Source of the DNA: Berghia stephanieae
Lineage: Eukaryota > Mollusca > Gastropoda > Nudibranchia > Aeolidiidae
Assembly (NCBI GenBank): GCA_034508935.3
Contig: CM067447.1
Location: 65,943,860 to 66,007,859, forward strand
Length of the DNA: 64,000 bases
Direction: 5' to 3'
This document shows positions 37,201-45,500 of this stretch, in pieces (within the stretch, counting starts at the first letter, position 1; the number at the start of each line of letters is the position of its first letter). The notes beneath the pieces are model-generated. The model worked only from the letters and a program-made list of their open reading frames with translations, did no database searches and was not told the origin of the DNA. Both the position numbers and the translations under genes were made by a program.

Positions 37201-40200
37201 TAACAGGCGTCCTAAATGTTAAATGTTGCTGTTGACCAGGGACCCCTTGTAAAGCACTTTGAGCACATTAAGTGAATATTGCCCAATATAAAAGCTCTAT
37301 TTTTTTATTTCAGACTTTTAGACAATTTGTCACATCCAAAGTCACACCCACCTTATCAATGAAAACGTAGGTCGATTCCAGTCCCGGGTTCATGGAGTTT
37401 TCTGTCATCATCTGGACAGACAACGAGTGAGACAAACCTTCTGATGGATCAGACAGTAGATATTTTTCTCCTTCCTTTTTCCTTCCCTGCCAGATACAAA
37501 TACAACAAAATCAGCAAAGAAACTAAAACCAAGAAATTTTACACAGCAAAAATATATTCTTCACATAAATTTTGTTTTTAAGGGTTTTACGGCGCTTGCA
37601 ACACATTTAGGTTATATCAGCGCCAGTAAAAAGGAAGAAAATGGGACAGTAAAAAGTTCTAGAATTACAATTAAAGCACCCAAGAAAAAGTAAGACATAG
37701 GGGAACTGGGAACAAATAGGGATCAGATGTAGATTCCAAGAGCATACCACCAATGCACCCAGTTTGAGACAACCTATAAGTCTCATCCAGACACAAGCAC
37801 ACAATCCAACAAAGAGGAATACACTCAAATGCCTACATTATACATTAAAATAACAATAATACATTACAGAGAGATGATTTACAAGGAAAAAAATATCATC
37901 TCCCAAAACAATAACTATGCATTTGACTGTTTCCCTCCCATCTAGGACTCCGGCCAGGGCCAGGACAAAACCAAGTAATCTCATGCCAGGACAAAGACAG
38001 AAAGCAAGTTGGAAAACAGATATAAGGGGATAGAAGACACAGTATGTACCCCCCTGCCCACTATGGGAGGTCAGGATCCCCACCCAGTTCCTGACATAAA
38101 CATTTAATTTGTAATTTCTACCAAAGATTAATAAAAATCATTTATCTAATCTTATATTGAGTCAAAAACAATACGTAAACAAATCATTTTATCAAAGCAA
38201 TACAAAATATTTAAACTGCCAGTTAAGAAGACACAATCACCAAATGGATTTCATGTCATAAAAAAAAAAACCTGAAAAGATAAAAAGAAGACCAAGGTCT
38301 GCATCCTTCAAAATTGTTTGAGAAAATGTTGTAAACCTGGGATTTTAATTTCAGGAGATTGGAGGGTCACCAACTCCTTTGCATGTTTGCCTTTACTTTC
38401 ACCAGACCTAAAGGAGACCCAAGAGATTTTTAGCATTTATATAGCGCAATATCTACTAAATGTCCTCGAAGCACTTTACAAGGAGTCAAAAACCAACAGC
38501 AACATTTAACATGTAAGATAAGACTTATAAGTAAGGCAATATTAAAATTTTTCCCCTAAAGAGACAACAATGTTAACAGCCAGGTACACCTGAGTACGGT
38601 GAGAGAATGTGAGTAAAGAGCTTTATCCAAGGACTCAACTATGTGCTGCTTAGAGCAGGACTCAAACCCTGGATCTTTCAAAGTGAGAGTCACACCACAA
38701 GACCACATATAGTCTCTTCCATTCCACATGGAATATTGCAAATTCATCCACAGTCACGAAATGAGGTGCCATGATTTTTGCATGCGGGCTTATATTGTAA
38801 GTGAATATTTTTATCAGTTTTTATGAATGTAGAAATCACATCAGCAACCTACACCACTGGTTTTCAACCATTAAATTGTAACAAGTGATTATGTCAAGTG
38901 TGTACAAAGTGTACAATTTGCTGTGTCATTTTGAGTTCAGGGTGGCAATGTTAGTGAGTAGTACACATGAATCTCGGTAAAAGTAAACCCATAGTTAAGC
39001 CTGTTGGGAGTTCAGTGATCGTAATTACAACAGAATTCACTGTGTATAATATTGTTCGTGTAAACAATCCAAAAGTTCACTCATCCCCAACCCTTCATTT
39101 TTTTATACCGTAAAAAGGAAAAATTCCAAAGTATGATATATTGTAACTATTGAAAAAGAAAATCGGCTTAATGTCACTAACAATTATAGAAGGTTGTGAA
39201 GATATCCACGTCCACACATGAGCACGGGTTGTGGAACGGACTACTACTAGCTGTACATTTTAAGACATTATACCAGCCCTGGCTTACTCACCTGTGCTGA
39301 CAGACGGTCGTAACGAACTCTCATGGATCTGACAGCAGCATGACTGTGGCCAGGCATATCAATCTCTGGGATAACTTCAATGTGGCGAATGTCAGCGTAA
39401 CGAAGGATCTCCTTGTAGTCTTCAACGCTGTAGTAGCCACAACCAAGGCCTTCGGGGTGGGGGCCCGAACCAAGTAAAGGAAGTAAACACGTCTTCTCTC
39501 GCGGGTCATGACCCCTTTTGGAACCAATCTGTAACGAATTAACATAAAAGAATGGTTCATGTGGAAACAAAAGCAGCCATATTGGGAGTTATGATAACAG
39601 CTTCAAATAAAAAACAAAATACCAAACAGGAAAATTTTGGGCTTAAAACCCTTCTTCAACCGCTTTTTCAAAAGTGCAAAACGTAAATACATCACTTGAA
39701 ATGACATTCTTCAATCAAAGTGTTAACGGTTTTAGTGTTTTGTTATAGGCTGAAGAAGGGTTTTTAACCTAAAACATTCCATCTGTGCTTGGTATTTTGT
39801 TATGTTTTTAAGCTGTTATATTCATATCTACAAGTTAATTTTTACAATTCAAGTCGTCTAGGAGCTTAGAATTTATGAACACAAATGATCTCCTTTCTTA
39901 CCTCAACAAGCTCTTCCAATCCAGGAATTTCAACCCTCCATCCTTCGTCGTCAGTCAAGTGAAAATGGAATTTGTTGAGTTTGTACAAGGCCATGGCATC
40001 CAGAACCTTGAGGATTTCCTCCTTGGGTTGAAAGTTACGAGAAATGTCGACGTGCATCCCCCGGTATGGATATCGGGGACTGTCGTGGATTTCACAGCCA
40101 ATGATTTTCCCTTCTGACTTGGACGCCGAAGACACGGAGAGGCTAAGGAGACTTTGGATTCCATAAAAAATTCCTGCTGCTGCTACACTGGAAATCTGAT

Positions 40201-41208
40201 GCGGGAAACAAGTGTCACCATTAGTTTTTTTAAAGTATGCGACAGTTATTGGGGGGGGGGGGGGAGGGAATAATACCAATAACAAAGTATTTCATGATCA
40301 GGAAAGACAGCAGTTCGGACTGTTGTAGAAGGCTAAAAATAGCACTGGCATTCAATGACTCTCTGCTGAGACAATAAGTGAGAGTTTAAGGCTAAAAATA
40401 GCACTGGCATTCAACAGGGGTCACTAAAAAGGAGGAAATTTTTCAGCGCTTAGATCAAGAACAATTCATGCAAAAATAACCTATAAATTTAAATTTCATT
40501 AAAAGTTATTGTGATGCAATCCAAAATGTGTCTCCCGGCAATTTCTGACATCACTCGGAGGAATTTCAAAAACTGAAAGTGTAATTATAACATGGTGGTT
40601 GTAGTAATGGTAGTGGTAGGGATAATGATGTGGTGGTGGTTGTAGTAGTTGTGGTAAGGATGATGATATGATGATGGTTGTAGTAGTAGTGGTAGTCGCC
40701 ACATACATCTCCTGTATTCACAGATTCACTAATGCCCACATCCCATTTGTTTCAAGTTGACCAGAGACGCCAACTTAAAATTTGGCTCACGTAAATTTCA
40801 GAAACAATTCCGAACAATTTCAATGCTTAAACAGAAATTTCTGCAAACTAAATATAATCTATTGAGATCTATAATCATCCTAATACCCTTTGTTTCAAAT
40901 CAAGCAAAGTTCCAAAACCAATTTATGACGTATAAAATATTAAAATGAATGGTAGGGTTGGTGGTAATAATGATATGATGGTGGATGTTGTACTGGTGGC
41001 AGTAATGATAATGTATGTGGTGATATTGTTGTGTTGGAGGAGGTTGTAGTAGTGGTGGGAAAGATGTTGTTTTAATGGTGATAGTGTTGTGATGATGTCG
41101 TAGTGGTGGGGCAATGATGATGATGATGTGGTGGAGGTGGTTGTAGTAATGGTGGTGCTTCATGAAATGATGGTGTGGCGATGGTGGTGGTTGTAGTAGT
41201 AGTGGCAG

Positions 41209-41261
<53 letters not shown>

Positions 41262-41957
41262 GTGATGATGATAGTGGTGGTGGTGGTGGTGATGATAAGG
41301 TGTGTACTTGAACGTGAAAAAGAGAGAATGATGGCTGATGTGAAAAGGATATGATCCACTTTATAGATTTAGGTTTGTCTGACACTGACAGAAGGAAAGA
41401 TAGTGTGTGTTTTGTTTGTTTGTTTTTAAGGGTTTACGGCGCTTGCAACACATTAAGGTCATATCAGCGCCAGTAAAAAGGAAGAAAATGGGATAGTAAA
41501 AAGTTCTAGAATTACAATTAAAGCACCCAAGAAAAGGTAAGACACAGGGGAACGGAACAAAAAGGGATCAGATGTAGATTCCAAGAGCATACCACCAATG
41601 TACTTAGTTTGAGATCACCTATAAGTCTCATCCGGGCACAAAGAGGAATACACTCAAATGCTTACACTGTACGTTCAAAATAACAAATATAAAAATAAAT
41701 AACAGAGAGATGATTTACAAGGAAAAAAATATCATCATCCCAAAACAATAACAGTGCATTTGACTGTTTCCCTTCCAGTTAGGACTCTGGCCAGGGCCAG
41801 GAAAAAACCAAGTAAACTCATTCCAAGACAAAAGACAGAAAGCATGTTGGAAAACAGATATAAGGGGATAGAAGACATAGTATGTACCCCTTGCCATGGG
41901 AGGTCAGGAACCCCACCCAGGTGTGTAAGTTTGTGTGTGTGTGTGTGTGAGTGAGAA

Positions 41958-42021
<64 letters not shown>

Positions 42022-42205
42022 GACTGCTCAAAGTGAATATAGTGATAGGTACAGAGAGATTAAAGTGAAAAACTAACCGAGGTTAAAAGTACTGAGTGAA
42101 CATTATTGTTAGGTGTGTATGTGCTTTATTGGTTAATCGTAAATATTAAGTTAACGTATGTTTCATGTTGGCAATTGCCAGGAAATTAACATTTTAATTG
42201 AATCA

Positions 42206-42238
<33 letters not shown>

Positions 42239-42500
42239 CATTGTTAAGTACATGAAATTGAAAAGCGAAAACTTATCGAGGCTAAAGAACATGGGTGCAC
42301 TTTACTGATTTGTGTGTATGTGTGGTGTGTATCATTGTTAAGTACGTGACGATGAAAAGTGAAAACTTATCGAGGCTAAAGAACTGGGTGCACTTTACTG
42401 ATTGTGTGTGTGAGAGAGAAAGAGAGAGAGAGGGAGAGAGAAGGAGAGAGAGAGAAAGTGAAGAGAGAGAAGAGAAAGAGAGGAGAGAGAAAGAGGAGAG

Positions 42501-42542
<42 letters not shown>

Positions 42543-45500
42543 CAGAGAGAAAGAGACACAGAGAGAGAGAGATCTCAAAGTGAATGTAGTGATGAGTACA
42601 GAAAAATTAAAGTGAAAAATTAACGAGACTTAAGAACTGAGGGAACTTCATTGATTTTTGTGTGCACGTGTATATGTTTGTAGGTCATTTCAGCAGCACT
42701 TAAAATATATATGGGGCTGTAAAAAAAATATAGATTTAAGATCAAAAGCACCGGAGAAAAAGTGGCTGGTTCAAATAAGGCTCACAAATGGACGCCAAGA
42801 TCAAACTATCAATGTAGTTAGTTTGAGGTCACCTAAAAGTCTCACCCAAAACACAAGCACAGAATCCTTATGAGAGAAATACAAAATTTAGAACAACAAA
42901 TCTAACGTCACACAAAAGAGAGATGATATACGAGGACAAACATATCATCTCCCAAAAACGACTATACATTTTATTGTTTCCCTCCGTGCCAATGAATCCG
43001 GCCAGGAAAAGGATCAAGCCAAGACAAAGGCAGAAAGCAACTCTGATCCATGCAAGTCAAAAGATCCCACCAGGAAGATGATGTAGTGGTGCTTGCACTA
43101 GATGTGGTACTGATTACAATGAGGGCAGTGATGATGTGGTTGTGGAGATGGTGTTACTCATGATGATGTGATAGTTGCTGTCGTAGTGGTAGAGATGGTG
43201 ATGATGTCATGATGGTTCAGGGGTGAGAATGACTGGTCACAAAAATGGAGTTCAAGACCTATCTATGCGACGATAACGTATAAATTTGAATTTCATTAAA
43301 AATTTACAGAGATGCAATCAAAAATGTGTCTCGCAATAATTTCTGACACCACTTGGAGGAATTTCAAAAGTTGAGAGTGTAATTACAACATATTGTAGTA
43401 GTAGTAAGAAAAGATGGCGGTAGGGATGATGATGTGATGGTGGTTGTAGTAGGGTCGTGATAGGGGTGGTTGTAGCTGTAGAGGTGTTGGGAATGATGGT
43501 GTGGTGGTGGTTATAATAGTTGTAGGGATGGTGTGGGGTGGTTGTAGTAGTGATATTTGGGATGATGTGGTGGTGGAGGATGTATTTGTATTGGTAGTAG
43601 GAATGATGATGTGATGGTAGTTGTAGTAGTAGTGGTTGTAGCTGTAGTGGTGGTGGTGGTAGGGACGATGATGTGGTGGTAGTTGTAGGTAGTAGTGGTG
43701 GTGGTGGGGATGATGATGTGGTGGTGGTGGTGGTAGGGATGACGATGTGGTGGTGGTTGTAGTAGTAATGGTGATAGGAATGATGATGTGATGGTTGTTG
43801 TAGTACAGGTGGTGGTTGTAAAAGTAGTGGTGATAGGGATGTTGATGTAGTGATTGTGGTGAGCCTTTTTAAAAGGCGGGATAGTGATGGTGATGGGCGG
43901 AGATAAACCACCATCTAGGCAGAAATCCACCTTTAGGCGGAAGATTCTCAGCCTGATTCAATGACTCTCTGCTGAGACAATAAGTGAGAGTTATCTCCCT
44001 GTTTCCATTCACAGGCTAAACTCACTTGAACAACAAAGTTTGCACATCAACAATATTTCATTGAGTGAGAAGATGAGATGGATGTTAAGGGGAGGGAGGG
44101 TAGTGGGGGGGGGGGGGGGGGGAGAGGAGTCATCACCCTGTGTACACGTGGCACAATCAGAGTGAAGTGTTGGCTTTTAATTTTTTTTTCTTTAGAACTT
44201 TTTAACTGATCTTTTAATTTACTTTTCAGGGAACTAAAGGAGGTTGGTGAACTGATTGTTGACCAATACTGATGAATTGGTCATTTTGATTACAGTGGGA
44301 GAATTTACAAGTCTATTAAAATGAAAATTATTTGAGAAATAATCATCAACCTGAATCACTGTAAGAACAACAACAGGTGATAGACGAAGCAGAACAGAAC
44401 AGCAGGTGGAGCACAAACCCAGAAGCTCTGGCTTCTGATGCAGGGAGCAAACCACACAGCTCTCCTCCCTTTCTTTTTTTTTTTAAACCAATGAAATTTT
44501 TCAGCATTCCAAATCAATCTTCAAGTGTTGAATAAACACTTTGAAATTACTTTGTAGAGATGGCAAGTCTTGTTATGTGTGCTGCGATGTCAATTTTTTT
44601 TTAATTTTCTTTTTTGGACTAACCTCAATATAACTGGACGATGTGATGACCTGCAATGTGTATGATTCTCTATCAATGTCTGATGGATGTTCTTTAGCAA
44701 TTTCTCTCAAGGCGATGACCTTTTCAGGATGTTTATCACAAAAATCTGCAGTGACATATTCTTTCTGGATGTAAATTCCAGTCTTTTCTACAGAACAAGA
44801 TAAAGAACAATAAAATAGTAAAATAAAAGTAGTCTGGATGACATTCATCTTGGCAAAAACTCTCTAACACAGGACTTCACAAGTCCCAGGTTTGAGAGTT
44901 TTTGACAAGATGAGGGTCATTTTAATCAAACAATACTTGAAGTATGAATTTTCTAAACCAAAATTTAAAGTTTGTGTTTTTTCATAGTATGACAGCATTA
45001 AGGCACACAAAAACAACTGAGGGACAAAATAAAGATCAAGTATTTCTCACAAGGGAATTAATGGATACAATCCCAAACACCAATAATCATATCATCGTTT
45101 GTGGGTTAGTTACAATTGTTTCATTAACTCATTTTTAATAAACTATACTCTATAAAGGTTACAGGTTAAATAGTTTTGTATGTTGGTTACAATTGTTTCA
45201 CTAAATTCATTTCAACAAACTATACTCTAAATATTAAAGGTTATACATAGTTCTGATGTTGGTTACAATTGTTTTGGCTGATAGTACTAGTATTTATTTT
45301 ACTTAAACGCTTACCATCAACAGAATCCATATTACATATTCGTCAATGGCCACCTCTAATATTATACATATTATTTTATATAATTATATTTTATTACAGT
45401 TACCTGATAAATATGTTGCCTCAGAGGCAAATTTGCTGCCACATTTTACAATCTTCCAGCCATTTTCAGATAGATCTACAAACTGCTCATTGTCTTCACA

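Larger units (their letters stand above)
40323..44000. repeat. Direct intronic duplication around GAT/GGT repeats
   Basis: Segments near 40480-40600 and 43260-43400 match in order (ATTTCATTAAAA, AAAATGTGTCTC, a CTGACA...GGAGGAATTTCAAAA stretch, GTGTAATTA), each followed by a TGGTTGTAGTAGTGG-type trinucleotide array. The phrase GACTCTCTGCTGAGACAATA occurs near 40360 and 43970. The repeat arrays extend over about 40590-40700, 40960-41310 and 43070-43870. Frames of poly-His/Thr/Pro here are artefacts. Confidence 0.8.

Noticed and set aside
40900-43914. Long His/Thr/Pro/Ser-rich frames on the minus strand
   Set aside because: They come from GAT/GGT trinucleotide repeats in a chitobiase intron.
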